Below are positions 26,032 through 35,389 of a stretch of 64,000 bases of DNA, in pieces. A model generated the notes under the pieces. That model saw only the letters and a program-made list of their open reading frames with translations, searched no databases and was not told the DNA's origin. The first letter of the stretch is position 1, and every line of letters starts with the position of its first letter. A program made the translations under genes and the position numbers. Source of the DNA: Nocardiopsis ganjiahuensis DSM 45031 (GTDB lineage: Bacteria; Actinomycetota; Actinomycetes; Streptosporangiales; Streptosporangiaceae); assembly GCF_000341085.1 (NCBI RefSeq), contig NZ_ANBA01000017.1, positions 186,001 through 250,000 on the forward strand, in the 5' to 3' direction.

Positions 26032-26526
26032 ATGACCGCGGAACCAGAGGCGGGGGAGTGGTTTCTCCGCTACTTCGCGCCCGAGGAACTGGACCGGCTC
26101 GAACAGTTCCCGGTCCGGATCCCCACCGGGCACGAGTTCGGTCTGCTGGGCCTGCTCGGCGCCTGGCACACGCACGTGTGCAGGCTCCGGGCGGACCTCG
26201 AGCTCCCCGACTCCGACCCCTCGGCCTGCGGTGTCCACGACCTCGTCACGGCGCTCTTCCTGCGTGACTTCGTCGATCGGGGGATCACCACCCTGGGAAC
26301 GGAGCGCACGGCCGGGGTGGACGCCGCCCTGGCCGACGCCGACGCGCGCTTCCGCTCACTCACCGAGGAGGACGGGGTGGAGCTCCTGGCCGTCGCCGAA
26401 CCGGAGACCGCGGGGAGGGCCGCCGAACACTGGTGGTGGAGACGCATCCCGCTCAGCGGCCCGGCCCGCAGGGAACTGGACAGGGTCGCCACCCGAGGGC
26501 GGAGCGGCCAAGCAGGGGAAGGCTGA
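26032..26526 (+). CDS. acidic protein, unknown function
   Basis: A 164-aa helical, acidic cytosolic protein (EWFLRYFAPEELDRLEQFPVR; VHDLVTALFLRDFVDRG; AAEHWWWRRIPLSGPARREL). ATG 26032 has AGGAGGAG 4-5 nt upstream. Monocistronic, between a palindromic operator-like pair and a hairpin terminator. No family was recognised. Confidence 0.6.
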   Translation: MTAEPEAGEWFLRYFAPEELDRLEQFPVRIPTGHEFGLLGLLGAWHTHVCRLRADLELPDSDPSACGVHDLVTALFLRDFVDRGITTLGTERTAGVDAALADADARFRSLTEEDGVELLAVAEPETAGRAAEHWWWRRIPLSGPARRELDRVATRGRSGQAGEG

Positions 26527-26606
26527 CCGGTACCGAAGCAGTTCTGAGGACTTGCACTCCTCCTAGCCCTTGGATCCGGCTCCGCGGCCGGAAGAGGACA
26601 AAGGCC

Positions 26607-26641
26607 GTGGCCCCGCAGGGAGGGCTTCCCGGCGGGGCCAC
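26607..26641. terminator. bidirectional hairpin terminator
   Basis: GTGGCCCCGC (26607-26616) pairs with GCGGGGCCAC (26632-26641); the 15-nt loop can form a further short stem. It separates the convergent genes ending at 26526 and 26719. Confidence 0.75.
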
Positions 26642-26718
26642 AGCGTAGGTTCGGTTCCGGCGCTCGAGCCGGGATGCGGTTCGAAGGTTCGGCCCGGGGC
26701 TCAGCGCTGCCAGGTGGT

Positions 26719-27081
26719 TCAGCGCTGCCAGGGTTCGGGGAGCGGGGAACCGGAGGCCATGGCGGCCTTCAGCAGGGCCCACTGGTCCCGGGCCGTGGAG
26801 AGGGCCCGCCAGCAGGTGACGGGTTCGCCGGTGGCCCGAAGGGCTTCGGAGAGGGCGTCGTAGTGGTCGGTCACGTCGTGGAAGTCCGTGATGGCGCCGA
26901 TGCCGGTGGTCCACCGGTTGGACCAGCGGGTGGGCAGGGCGTCACCGGAGCGCAGCGCGTCGTCGAGGTAGCCGAAGACCGCCTTGGCGGAGACCAGGCG
27001 GGTGACCGCGTCGGCGCACAGCTCGGGGTCGTTGAGGATCTGGGTGAGCCGGGAGGCCAGGGCCTCGGTGTGCTCGTTCAC
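26719..27081 (-). CDS. helical protein, unknown function
   Basis: A 120-aa all-helical protein (HTEALASRLTQILNDPELCADAVTRLV; DFHDVTDHYDALSEALRATG; ARDQWALLKAAMASG). GTG 27081 overlaps the stop of the upstream gene (GTGA), so the two are co-translated. The pair is divergent from the GntR regulator and probably controlled by it. No family was recognised. Confidence 0.6.
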   Translation of the reverse strand: MNEHTEALASRLTQILNDPELCADAVTRLVSAKAVFGYLDDALRSGDALPTRWSNRWTTGIGAITDFHDVTDHYDALSEALRATGEPVTCWRALSTARDQWALLKAAMASGSPLPEPWQR

Positions 27082-27464
27082 GCGGCCACCTGCTTCCGGG
27101 CGGACTCCCAGGCCAGGTAGGGGCCGCGCACGATCTCGACCTGGGGGAACTTCTCCCGGCCGGTGTTCTCGCTCGTGTCCTCGATCGGCCGCCGAGGCCT
27201 GGGGATCGGGGGGACGGGGGCCGGTGGAATCGAGGGGTTCGTGGTGGTCGAGGGCGCGGGCACCGGGGGAGCGGGGGCGAGTGGCTCGGGCTCGATGCGC
27301 GTGGTGGTCGAGAGCTCCCCGACGTACCGGCGCACCCGCCGGGACCGGTTGCGGCGGGCCTCGAAGCCCAGTTCCCGCAGGTAGCCGAACGGGCTGGTGT
27401 GGGCACCTCGTGTGGGCCTGAGCAGTCGTGCGAGCACGCCGAAGAAGCCCAGTAGGGTATGCAT
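27078..27464 (-). CDS. basic, proline-rich protein, unknown function
   Basis: A 128-aa protein: a hydrophobic start (LLGFFGVLARLL), an Arg-rich middle (EARRNRSRRVRRYVGEL), a long Pro-rich stretch (residues 57-92) and a short C-terminal segment with the motif VEIVRGPYLAW. First gene of a two-gene unit divergent from gntR. No family was recognised. The N-terminal hydrophobic and basic parts could bring it to the membrane (inference). Confidence 0.55.
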   Translation of the reverse strand: MHTLLGFFGVLARLLRPTRGAHTSPFGYLRELGFEARRNRSRRVRRYVGELSTTTRIEPEPLAPAPPVPAPSTTTNPSIPPAPVPPIPRPRRPIEDTSENTGREKFPQVEIVRGPYLAWESARKQVAA

Positions 27465-27550
27465 GTCTGCCTGCCTTTGTCAGGTGGACCGGGCCCGGGG
27501 TGTTGGTAGCACCGCCGGGCCGCTTCATGTTCAGTTCAAGCCCTCACCAT

Positions 27551-27622
27551 ACGTCTATCTTGTCTAGGACGTCTACCACGTCCGCCATATGCAAGGCGTA
27601 TGGGACGTGCTTAACGTCTTTG
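27551..27622. promoter_or_regulatory. phased 9-bp direct repeats upstream of gntR
   Basis: Eight consecutive 9-bp frames run from 27551 to 27622. Six carry the motif: ACGTCTATC, TTGTCTAGG, ACGTCTACC, ACGTCCGCC, two non-matching units, ACGTGCTTA and ACGTCTTTG. The array covers the presumed promoter and reaches to 2 nt before the GntR start. An iteron-like multi-site operator for autoregulation is likely. Confidence 0.7.
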
Positions 27623-27624
27623 AT

Positions 27625-27867
27625 ATGCATGTTGACCGATTCGATCCCACACCCCTGTATGTCCAGGTCGCCGACCAGCTTCGCGAGCAGATCAAGGCGG
27701 GGGAACTCAAGCCTCGCGATCCACTGCCCTCCGAATCGAAACTGGTGGCCGAGCACGGGATCGCCAGGGAGACCGCGCGCCGGGCCATCGCCCTGCTTCG
27801 CGAAGAGGGATGGGTGGTCACCCTTCCCCAGCGCGGGACGTTCGTCACGCCGGGGAAGAGCGCCTGA
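27625..27867 (+). CDS. GntR-family transcriptional regulator (winged helix only)
   Basis: An 80-aa protein consisting of the GntR winged-helix domain: PLYVQVADQLREQIKAGELKP, DPLPSESKLVAEHGIARETARRAIALLREEGWVVTLPQRGTFV. No effector domain follows, unlike full-length GntR proteins (about 240 aa); such short forms are common in Actinobacteria. ATG 27625 was chosen for the domain start; it has no ribosome site and may be leaderless. An in-frame ATG at 27589 would add 12 residues encoded by the 9-bp repeats. Confidence 0.82.
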   Translation: MHVDRFDPTPLYVQVADQLREQIKAGELKPRDPLPSESKLVAEHGIARETARRAIALLREEGWVVTLPQRGTFVTPGKSA

Positions 27868-27937
27868 CAGGCTTCGAGGAAGATCCTTCCGCTACCGCCG
27901 GAAGATCGCCGCTGGACTTCTGGACAGGGCTACTCCC

Positions 27938-30817
27938 CTACTTCCAGAAGGCCTCGCTGAAGTTCTCGTGGGCGGGCAGCGGGCCCATCGCCGGAGGTGA
28001 GACATCGGGCGAGAACACGGTGACCGACGGTGTGTGGGCGATCGGCAGCCCCGGCAGGTACTCCATGAGCTGCTCGTTCACCTCCTGGTAGGCGGCGAAG
28101 CGCTCCCCGTCGTCGGGCAGGGCAGCGGCCCCGTCCATGGCCTCGAAGAGGTCCTCGTTCTCGTACCCGAACATCTGGTTGTACTCGGAGAAGTAGGGGC
28201 CGAGGAAGTTGTGGGGTTCGTTGTAGTGCCCGGTCCACCCGTACAGGTACAGCGGGCAGTCCCCGGCATGGATGGCGCTGACGTAATCGCTCCACGGATA
28301 GTCCACCAGCTCCAACGACACACCCGCGTTCTTCAGGTCCTGGGTGATCAGGCGGTGGATGCCCTCCGGGTCGGGCATGTAGGTGCGGGTGACGTCGTTC
28401 GGATAGCAGAACTCGAGCGCGAGGTCCTCGTGGCCCGCGTCCGCGAGCAGCTCCTCGGCCAGGTCAGGGGAGTGCTCGACGGTGCGAGCGTTCGGGGACC
28501 AGCCGTTGACGGTCTCGGGCACGAACTGGGTGGCGACCTCGCTGCCTTCGGGCAGGGTCGTGTCGACGACGCGCTCTCGGTTGACGGCGTGCGCTAGGGC
28601 CTCACGGACCTCCGGAACCTCGAGAGCCTCGTGCGCCTCCTGTTGGTAGCCCAGATAGAGGAGGTTGATCGGGTCGCGGGAGGGGACTTGGTAACCGGCC
28701 TGTCGCAGTGGTGCCAGATCCTCCGTGTTCACCAGGTCATAGCCGTGGATCTCCCCGGCCTCCAGTGCCTGACGGCGGGCGGCCTCGTCGGCCATGTCGC
28801 CCATGACGAGGGTCTCGACTCCTGGAGAGGCGTCCCAGTGGTCTTCGAACCGGTTCAGGGAGACCGTCTTCTCCGTGTCATCCCACCCGGAGAGCCGGAA
28901 GGGTCCGGTCCCGGCCAGGATCTCCGGGTTCGAGGAGTAGTCGGCGAGAGGCCCCACGTACGCCTCATCGGCGATCTCCGCCACGGTGGTGGGGCTCATG
29001 AGGCCGAAGGACGCGAGCGTGAAGCCGCCGGGGAGGGCCGGGGAGTACTCGTCGACGGTGATGACCGCAGTGAGTCCGTCGAGGGCCTCGCAGGAGACGT
29101 AGTTGGGCTCCGGCAGGTCGGAGAGATTGTTCATGAACCCCCCGAACACGGACTGCCAGTACCAGGTGTACTCGGACCGTCGGTAGACACCGGTGGTGTT
29201 GTACCAGCGGTCGAAGTTCGCGCACACGGCCTCGGCGGTCAGGTCGTCCCCGTCGTGGAACCGCACGCCCTTGCGCAGGTGGAAGGTCCACTCGGTGCCG
29301 TCGTCGGAGTGCTCCCAGTCATGGGCCAGGCCGCCGACGATCTGGCCGTCCGCGGGGTCGTGGCGCAGCAGCGTCTCGAAGACCTGCCGGCTGTAGCGGA
29401 AGGTGTCGCCGTCCGTGGCCAGGAACGGATCGAGGCTGCTGATCTGGCCGGCGGTGGCGAAGACGAACGGGTCCGACTGGTCCTCTGCGGCGCCTTCCAG
29501 GACCTCGGCGCCACCGTCGTCGGCCATCTGCTCTCCCTCGCCGTCACGCAGCAGCAGCCAGCCGGTCACACCGCCGATCAGGAGCAGCGTGGCCACGACC
29601 GCCAACAGGCCCCGCAGCGGACGCGAGGCGCGGGCCGGGGTCGGTGGGGGAGAGGGCGGACCCACAGGAGGGCCGGGAGGAACCGAAGAGGGAGGGGCCG
29701 AACCCGAACCCGTGCCAGCGGGCGGCGCCGGCTGCGAAGCAGACCCCGACGGGTACTCGGGGCCCTGCTGCTGGAACCGTGCGGGGGGTTGGTCCTGGAG
29801 GACCTGAGGGCTCTGAGGCTGCGCTCGGGGCTGCCCTGGGTGCTGTCCCTGGAACGGGGTGGGCTGCCCGGGTGCTGGGGGAGCGGGAGACGGCGAAGGG
29901 GGAGCCGCCGCCTCGCTTTCTTCGGGAGGCGGCGTGTGCGGCCCCGGCCAGTCCTGGTCGATGAGTGCGCTGACCATGGTGGCCATCTCATCCGGGGAAG
30001 CCGGTGCGGACCCCTCGCCGTTCTCGCCCGCCAGGCTCCGGACCAGGTCCGCCGAGCTCGGCCGGTCCTCGGGGGCCTTGGCCAGCGCCCGGGCGACGAC
30101 CTCGCGCAGGCCCTCCGGAACCCCGCTCAGGTCCGGCTCCTCGCTCAGCAGCCGGAACATCAGCTCCTCGGCCGACCCGGTACCGAACGGCGACCGTCCG
30201 GTCACCGCGTAGGTCACCAGGGCACCCCACGAGAACACGTCCGCCGCGGGCCCGGCTCCACCCCGGAAGCGCTCCGGGCTCATCCATCCGGGGGAGCCCA
30301 TCAGCCCGCCCGTCCTCGTCAGCTGGGTGCCGTCCACGGCATGGGCGATCCCGAAGTCGAGCACCTTCGGGCCGTCCGGAGCCAGGATCACGTTCGAGGG
30401 CTTCAGGTCCCGGTGCACGACCCCGGCCGCGTGGATGGCCGCGATCCCCTCCGCCATGCCCACACCGAGAACCCGCGCCTGGGCCTCGGGCAAGGGGCCT
30501 TCCGACCGCACCCGTACGTTCAGGGTGGGGCCGGGTAGAAAAGCCGTCGCGAACCACGGCTGCTCGGCCGAGGTGTCGTAGGCCAGGACCGAAGCGATGC
30601 AGCGCGCCCGGATCCGGCTCATCAGCTGGACCTCGCGGGCGAACCGCCGCCGGAAGACCTGGTCGTCGGCGAACTCCGGGCGGATCACCTTGACGGCGAC
30701 CCACCGGTCGTCGGGGGAGAGCGCGGCGTAGACGACGCCCATACCGCCCGCGCCCAGCCTGCCGCGGATGTCGAACGGGGGGATCGTACGCGGGTCGGAG
30801 GACTCCAGCGGAGTCAT
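27938..30817 (-). CDS. Ser/Thr protein kinase fused to an oligopeptide-binding (SBP family 5) domain
   Basis: A 959-aa one-protein receptor. Residues 15-275 are a complete Hanks-type kinase: loop GAGGMGVVY (22-30), Lys43, HRDLKPSN (136-142, catalytic Asp137), DFG (154-156). A Pro/Gln-rich juxtamembrane stretch (about 300-395) leads to one transmembrane helix (about 405-425). The extracellular part (about 445-959) is a full family 5 solute-binding protein (start SLDPFLATDGDTFRYSRQVFETLL, end FSEAFWK). By architecture a peptide or nickel-type ligand outside would control the kinase inside. ATG 30817 precedes the kinase directly; there is no clear ribosome site. No ABC transporter partner is adjacent. 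Confidence 0.88.
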   Translation of the reverse strand: MTPLESSDPRTIPPFDIRGRLGAGGMGVVYAALSPDDRWVAVKVIRPEFADDQVFRRRFAREVQLMSRIRARCIASVLAYDTSAEQPWFATAFLPGPTLNVRVRSEGPLPEAQARVLGVGMAEGIAAIHAAGVVHRDLKPSNVILAPDGPKVLDFGIAHAVDGTQLTRTGGLMGSPGWMSPERFRGGAGPAADVFSWGALVTYAVTGRSPFGTGSAEELMFRLLSEEPDLSGVPEGLREVVARALAKAPEDRPSSADLVRSLAGENGEGSAPASPDEMATMVSALIDQDWPGPHTPPPEESEAAAPPSPSPAPPAPGQPTPFQGQHPGQPRAQPQSPQVLQDQPPARFQQQGPEYPSGSASQPAPPAGTGSGSAPPSSVPPGPPVGPPSPPPTPARASRPLRGLLAVVATLLLIGGVTGWLLLRDGEGEQMADDGGAEVLEGAAEDQSDPFVFATAGQISSLDPFLATDGDTFRYSRQVFETLLRHDPADGQIVGGLAHDWEHSDDGTEWTFHLRKGVRFHDGDDLTAEAVCANFDRWYNTTGVYRRSEYTWYWQSVFGGFMNNLSDLPEPNYVSCEALDGLTAVITVDEYSPALPGGFTLASFGLMSPTTVAEIADEAYVGPLADYSSNPEILAGTGPFRLSGWDDTEKTVSLNRFEDHWDASPGVETLVMGDMADEAARRQALEAGEIHGYDLVNTEDLAPLRQAGYQVPSRDPINLLYLGYQQEAHEALEVPEVREALAHAVNRERVVDTTLPEGSEVATQFVPETVNGWSPNARTVEHSPDLAEELLADAGHEDLALEFCYPNDVTRTYMPDPEGIHRLITQDLKNAGVSLELVDYPWSDYVSAIHAGDCPLYLYGWTGHYNEPHNFLGPYFSEYNQMFGYENEDLFEAMDGAAALPDDGERFAAYQEVNEQLMEYLPGLPIAHTPSVTVFSPDVSPPAMGPLPAHENFSEAFWK

Positions 30818-31090
30818 GGGGGGAGTGTCGGGGGAGGGGAGCGGCACAGCCTGCCTTCCAGGCCGGGGACATGGGAGGCGCGGGGGACAGCGGCGCCGGC
30901 GACTACGCACAGGCTAGTGGACGGATTCCGTGTGTAACGGACCGGGTTGGACCGATTCCGCTGGTTCGGGGCCGCGGGCCGTGTCATGCTCGGGCCCGGC
31001 CGAACACAGGCACCGAATTCAGGCAGCCAACACAGACGTCGTCGACCGGCGTCGATCTACGACCGGCTCGAGCCGTGGTGGTGAGCGCAC

Positions 31091-31459
31091 ATGTCCGAAC
31101 TCCTCCGGGTGACCCAGAACATGCAGCAAGCGATCGGAGGCAATGACGAGGAACGCCTCGGAGAGGTCACCATGTATTTCACCGAGACCCTCACCTTCGC
31201 GACCGCCGACGAGATCGTGGCCCTGCTCGAGCACGAACGCCGACACGGACACGAGCACGGCTTCCCGGGCCTGCCCGAGTGGGCGGTCACCCTCGCCTAC
31301 CGTCTGGCCTGCCTGCAGCGTCCCGATGATCCCGCACTGCTGCGCGAGGCGGCCGCCGCGCTGCTGCGGATCGGGCCGGTCCGGGACGGGCACGCCGAGG
31401 AGCTGAAGCGGCGTGCCGACCTCCTGGAGAGCGAGGCTCGGACCGGGGAAGGGGACTGA
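31091..31459 (+). CDS. orphan paralogue of the helical immunity candidate
   Basis: A 122-aa helical protein clearly homologous to the product at 22808: TFATADEIVALLEHER, WAVTLAYRLACLQRPDDPALLREAAAALL and ELKRRADLLE align without gaps. No toxin gene lies beside it; it stands alone between the kinase receptor and the LLM oxidoreductase genes. ATG 31091 has GGTGGTGAG upstream. An orphan immunity gene protecting against a related toxin is the likeliest reading. Confidence 0.68.
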   Translation: MSELLRVTQNMQQAIGGNDEERLGEVTMYFTETLTFATADEIVALLEHERRHGHEHGFPGLPEWAVTLAYRLACLQRPDDPALLREAAAALLRIGPVRDGHAEELKRRADLLESEARTGEGD

Positions 31460-31597
31460 ACCCCGTCTGGCCCGAGCGCGCCCTCTCCTGCCCGCGAACA
31501 CCCCGCGAGCGTGAGGCGTGCGACGGGCGCACCGCTATGAGTCTTCCGCATGGGTGGGACCGACGCCGGGACGGGGACCGGGTGCGGGCACAAGTGT

Positions 31598-31625
31598 GGG
31601 GCGGGGCCCTTCGCGACCCCGCCCC
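31598..31625. terminator. hairpin terminator
   Basis: GGGGCGGGG (31598-31606) pairs with CCCCGCCCC (31617-31625) around a 10-nt loop, between convergent genes ending at 31459 and 31754. Confidence 0.65.
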
Positions 31626-31753
31626 GCACCCCGGTGACCGGGGGAACGGTACCGAGCCCTGCCTGGCCCGGTCCCGCACCCTTGACCAAGTACCCCCGGT
31701 CAGGGCTTTTCCTTCGACCCTCTCGACTGCCGGCTCTCTCGGAGCCTTCGGCC

Positions 31754-32800
31754 TCAGCTCCCGGCGGGCGCCTCCAGGTCGAAGGCGTCGGCCAGCAGCT
31801 CGTAGGAGCGGAAGCGGGCCTTCTTGTCGAAGATCATCGAGGAGATCATCAGCTCGTCCACGCCGGTGTCGGCGACGAACTGCTCGATCTTCGGCTTCAC
31901 GGTCTCCTGGGAACCCACGAAGGAGTAGCGCAGCATCATGTCCATCTGCTCCTTCTCCCCGGGACGCCACATGGTGTCCATGGCGGACCGCTCCACCGGC
32001 GGCTGGAGCAGGCCGCGCGCGTTGCGCGTGATGCCCAGGAAGGCCTGCTGCTGGGAGGTGAACAGGTTCTGCGCCTCGGCGTCGGAGTCCGCGAGGACGA
32101 CGTTGATCCCGGCCATCGCGTACGGCTTCTGAGCCTGGTCCGACGGGGCGAAGTCCGCCCGGTAGGCGGCCAGCGCGTCGTAGAGCGCGTTCGGCGCGAA
32201 GTGCGACGCGAAGGCGTACGGCAGGCCCAGGTGCGCGGCGAGCTGGGCGCCGAACAGGCTGGAACCGAGGATCCACAGCGGGACCCGCAGGCCCTCGCCG
32301 GGGACGGCGCGCACCGGCTGGCCGGGGCTCGCGGGCTCGAAGAGCTGGCGGAGCTCCTGGACGTCCTGCGGGAAGGTCGAGGAGGCGGAGTTGTCGCGGC
32401 GCATCGCGCGCATGGTGCGCGGGTCCGTGCCGGGAGCGCGGCCCAGACCGAGGTCGATCCGCCCGGGGTAGAGGGACTCCAGGGTGCCGAACTGCTCGGC
32501 GATCACCAGGGGCGAGTGGTTCGGGAGCATGACGCCGCCCGAACCCACCCGGATGGTGGACGTGCCCTCGGCGATGAACCCGAGCGAGACCGACGTGGCG
32601 GCGCTGGCGATCGCCCGCATGTTGTGGTGCTCGGACAACCAGAAGCGGGTGTAACCCCAGCGCTCCAGGTTCTGGGCGAGCTCGCGGGCGTCGCGGAGGG
32701 CCTCACCGGGAGTGGAGCCCTCGACGATGCTGGCGTGGTCCAGAACGGACAGCGCGAGCCCCGGTTTCGCGGTCTCGGGTGTTCCAGCTGCTTCCGTCAT
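31754..32800 (-). CDS. LLM-class flavin-dependent oxidoreductase
   Basis: A 348-aa TIM-barrel enzyme of the bacterial luciferase-like (LLM) superfamily, group without Cys anchoring, similar to the MsnO8/alkanal monooxygenase-like proteins. Visible landmarks: [19 protein letters not shown] at the N-terminus, [31 protein letters not shown] and [14 protein letters not shown]. It uses FMN or F420; the substrate is unknown. ATG 32800 with GTGGGGG 8 nt upstream was chosen over GTG 32815. Divergent from an ArsR-type regulator, which likely controls it. Confidence 0.88.
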   Translation of the reverse strand: MTEAAGTPETAKPGLALSVLDHASIVEGSTPGEALRDARELAQNLERWGYTRFWLSEHHNMRAIASAATSVSLGFIAEGTSTIRVGSGGVMLPNHSPLVIAEQFGTLESLYPGRIDLGLGRAPGTDPRTMRAMRRDNSASSTFPQDVQELRQLFEPASPGQPVRAVPGEGLRVPLWILGSSLFGAQLAAHLGLPYAFASHFAPNALYDALAAYRADFAPSDQAQKPYAMAGINVVLADSDAEAQNLFTSQQQAFLGITRNARGLLQPPVERSAMDTMWRPGEKEQMDMMLRYSFVGSQETVKPKIEQFVADTGVDELMISSMIFDKKARFRSYELLADAFDLEAPAGS

Positions 32801-32827
32801 CTCAGTTACCCCCACTGGCCTGGCTTA

Positions 32828-32850
32828 TTCGATGATCGACGAACATCGAA
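32828..32850. promoter_or_regulatory. inverted repeat, probable ArsR operator
   Basis: TTCGAT (32828-32833) and ATCGAA (32845-32850) form an inverted repeat with an 11-nt spacer, 28 nt from the oxidoreductase start, in the divergent region shared with the ArsR gene. Size and symmetry fit ArsR-family dimers. Confidence 0.5.
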
Positions 32851-32993
32851 CATTGACGGTACACTCGCCGCTGAACGCACACCAAATCCCCTCGGGTCGT
32901 CGGCACGGCCGGCGGACGGGTTTCGGTGGGACGGCGAAGCCCTCGGGTGGGCGCTCGAAACGGCTGCACGGCAGCGGAAGTGGAGGTTGGGTC

Positions 32994-33323
32994 TTGGCTC
33001 CCAGAGGGACGTCCAAGGGGCACGAGCATCCGGCCCTGTCCGAAGTGGATCTGGTCACGGTCCTGTCCGCGCTGGCGGAACCCACCCGGCTGCGCATCGT
33101 GGGCATGCTCGCGGAGTTCGAGGGTGAGCGCGCGTGGAAGGACATCGAGCTGCCGATCGCGCAGTCGACCCTGAGCCACCACCTGAAGATCCTGCGCAAC
33201 GCCGGGTTGGTGCAGAACCGGACCGAGGGCACCCGCTGTTTCGTCTCGCTGCGGGACCACGAGATCGACGGGCGGTTCCCCGGGTTGCTGGAAGCGGTGC
33301 TGAGCTGCCGGGACACGCCCTAG
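32994..33323 (+). CDS. ArsR-family transcriptional regulator
   Basis: A 109-aa winged-helix repressor: VLSALAEPTRLRIVGMLAEFEGERAWKDIE, then the recognition helix AQSTLSHHLKILRNAGLVQNRTEGTRCFVSL. TTG 32994 was chosen because GGAGG lies 8 nt upstream; the frame stays open to 32712 but would cross the neighbour's start. No metal-binding CxC motif is visible in the alpha-3 helix, so it probably senses something other than metal. Probable regulator of the divergent LLM oxidoreductase. Confidence 0.85.
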   Translation: MAPRGTSKGHEHPALSEVDLVTVLSALAEPTRLRIVGMLAEFEGERAWKDIELPIAQSTLSHHLKILRNAGLVQNRTEGTRCFVSLRDHEIDGRFPGLLEAVLSCRDTP

Positions 33324-33814
33324 GTCGTGTCCCGTGGACGCTCTCGCCCGGGTCGGCGGTATACGCCCCAGGCGCGTCCGGCGGCGCAGACGCGTCATAT
33401 CTTCACTCACGCAAGCGCAACGAAGCCCGGCCCCGCCGAGTTCCCGGGTCGGCCCGGTTTTGTTGACGACGGGCTTGTCCGCGGAGCTGCCGCCGGGTGG
33501 AGAGGGTCCCGCGCGGGACGGTCCCATGCTTCGCCCGGGTGCTGTGCGGCGCCGGGGCCTGCGGTTCCGGGGCCCGGGGCGCGAGAGCTCCGGGTGGCCC
33601 TGGGCGGAGTGAGGTCGGCGGGACGAGGCCGGCAGTCGGCGGTGGTCCTGCTCGGCGCCGGGCGTCTATGCGGGTTCCGGGAAACAGGGCGCGGCCCCGG
33701 TCGTGGGCGGCTCCGAACGAACCGACCCGAACCGGGACCGCGACAGTGGACGTCCCCGGGCCCTGAATTCCCCCTTGCAAACAGGGCTGAGGAACGTCCG
33801 CCCCCTTTGAGATC

Positions 33815-33960
33815 GGGGCCTCCGAATCCTCTGTTCCCCTTTTCCCTCCCCTTGGCCCAACGGCCGGGAGGCAGCAGAGGATTCGAAGGCCCCTTGGTGG
33901 CGAGTGGCACATCCACGTGCTTGGCGAACGTGAATTCCCCCGAATCAAGTGCCACTCGCG
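33815..33960. repeat. two adjacent large inverted repeats, possible structured RNA or MITE-like remnant
   Basis: A 19-bp inverted repeat (33815-33833 with 33875-33893, one mismatch, 41-nt loop) is followed after 6 nt by an 11-bp perfect one (GCGAGTGGCAC 33900-33910 with 33949-33959, 38-nt loop). The loop of the first can fold further. No gene ends within 490 nt, so these are not ordinary terminators. Confidence 0.6.
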
Positions 33961-35371
33961 CAGGTGGGACCGTCCCTCCCGGAAGTTCCCCCTAGATCAT
34001 AACTTCCAAAAAGTCCGTCCCCATTTAACCCGCGCTTCCCTCGTGTGACGAACGAGAGAAAGCGGGACCCCGTAGATGCACTCTATCGTCCCGTAGAACC
34101 ATTCTGTACCTACTCCGCAGACCAGTCGGCCGGTGAACGCGAACCATCCGACGAACCCTAAAAACGGACGAATGCACGGAACGACGTGTACATCGTGTGG
34201 ACACCACGGATGGTGCGGACTTCAGGCCCAGGGCCTGCACCGTCCGGGTGGCCGACGATCCGAGTATGCCCGAGGGGGGCGGCGCTCCGCAGCCGTTCAG
34301 TGGCAATTCCCCAACTTGATTGTCCGGCGCAGGCAGGGGGTGTGCTCGTGGCGGGGGACGGGGTCGGCCGGATTGGTCGAAGCACACGATCCCAACTGCC
34401 TTTTGTTGGTGGTTTGGTGCCTTAAGTGATCGCTTGACGGGCGCCGAGTGCCCGTGCGGCGGGACTTCGGGCGGGTGATGGGCCCAACTGGCGGCCGAAC
34501 CTGGGATGGGCGGATGAGGGGACGGAAAACATATCCCTCGGTGGTGAGTCGAACGCGTCAGGTCGTGCGGGGCCGCTCGCAGCAGGGGTGTGGAGGGTTC
34601 GCGGGGCGGGGCGTCGAGGGTGGCCCCTGGAGAGGGGAGCGTTTGCGACGAGGGGCTTCCGGGTGCTCTCGGGTCGGCTGCGAGGGGTGCCGGCCGGTCG
34701 GTGGGGCGGGGTGTCCTTCTGTGGCCCCGCTTGCTTCCAGTCGCGCCCGCGGATGTCTCCGCCCCGAGGCGGCGCGTCGCAGGCCGTCCGGACCACGGGA
34801 GGGGGTTGTGGTTCCCGTCGGTGCGAACGAGGGCTCACGGGGTGGCCGACAGTGCGGGGCCCGTCGACACGTCCGCTCATCGCGGGTGGTGGAGGCGGGG
34901 GTGCGGGCGGTGTGACCGGTCGATGGGAATACAGGGGATGATCCGATCAAATTCGGTCCCGATGTGACTGGAACGGGCGACAGGGGAGGGTTGTGTGGTT
35001 CATGGGGATTAGGATCTGCTTGTGGCTTTTTGTGGAGGCCCTGTCGCGGAGTGGAGGTGGAGCAGGGCGGACATGGGTTTCGAGCAGGGCTCCTGCTGTT
35101 GAATGTCCCTGTCTGATGGGATATGGGCGTGTGCTCCGGGGTAGAGTTCAAGAAAGGTGTCGAAACCTTTTCTCGGTGAATTCGGAGATAATTGAATCAA
35201 GGTATTCGTGGGGCGGGGAAACGGTGAATCAGCTGAAGTGAACTCCGTGATCGCGGGCGCGGTCGTCCTGTGCCCGGCGGGGCGCCCGGGGAGCGGGCGG
35301 GCCGACTCGTCGCTCGGGGACGGCCGCCCGAGCAGGGAAGTCCCGGCCGGTACCCCTTGGTCCGGTGGTTC

Positions 35372-35389
35372 TATGCGACTTGCGCATGA
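35372..35389 (+). promoter_or_regulatory. third copy of the 18-bp palindromic site
   Basis: TATGCGACTTGCGCATGA matches the site at 25829 at 16 of 18 positions and keeps both half-sites (TATGCG, CGCAT). It lies about 360 nt upstream of the kinase gene at 35745, the next gene on that strand. Confidence 0.6.
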
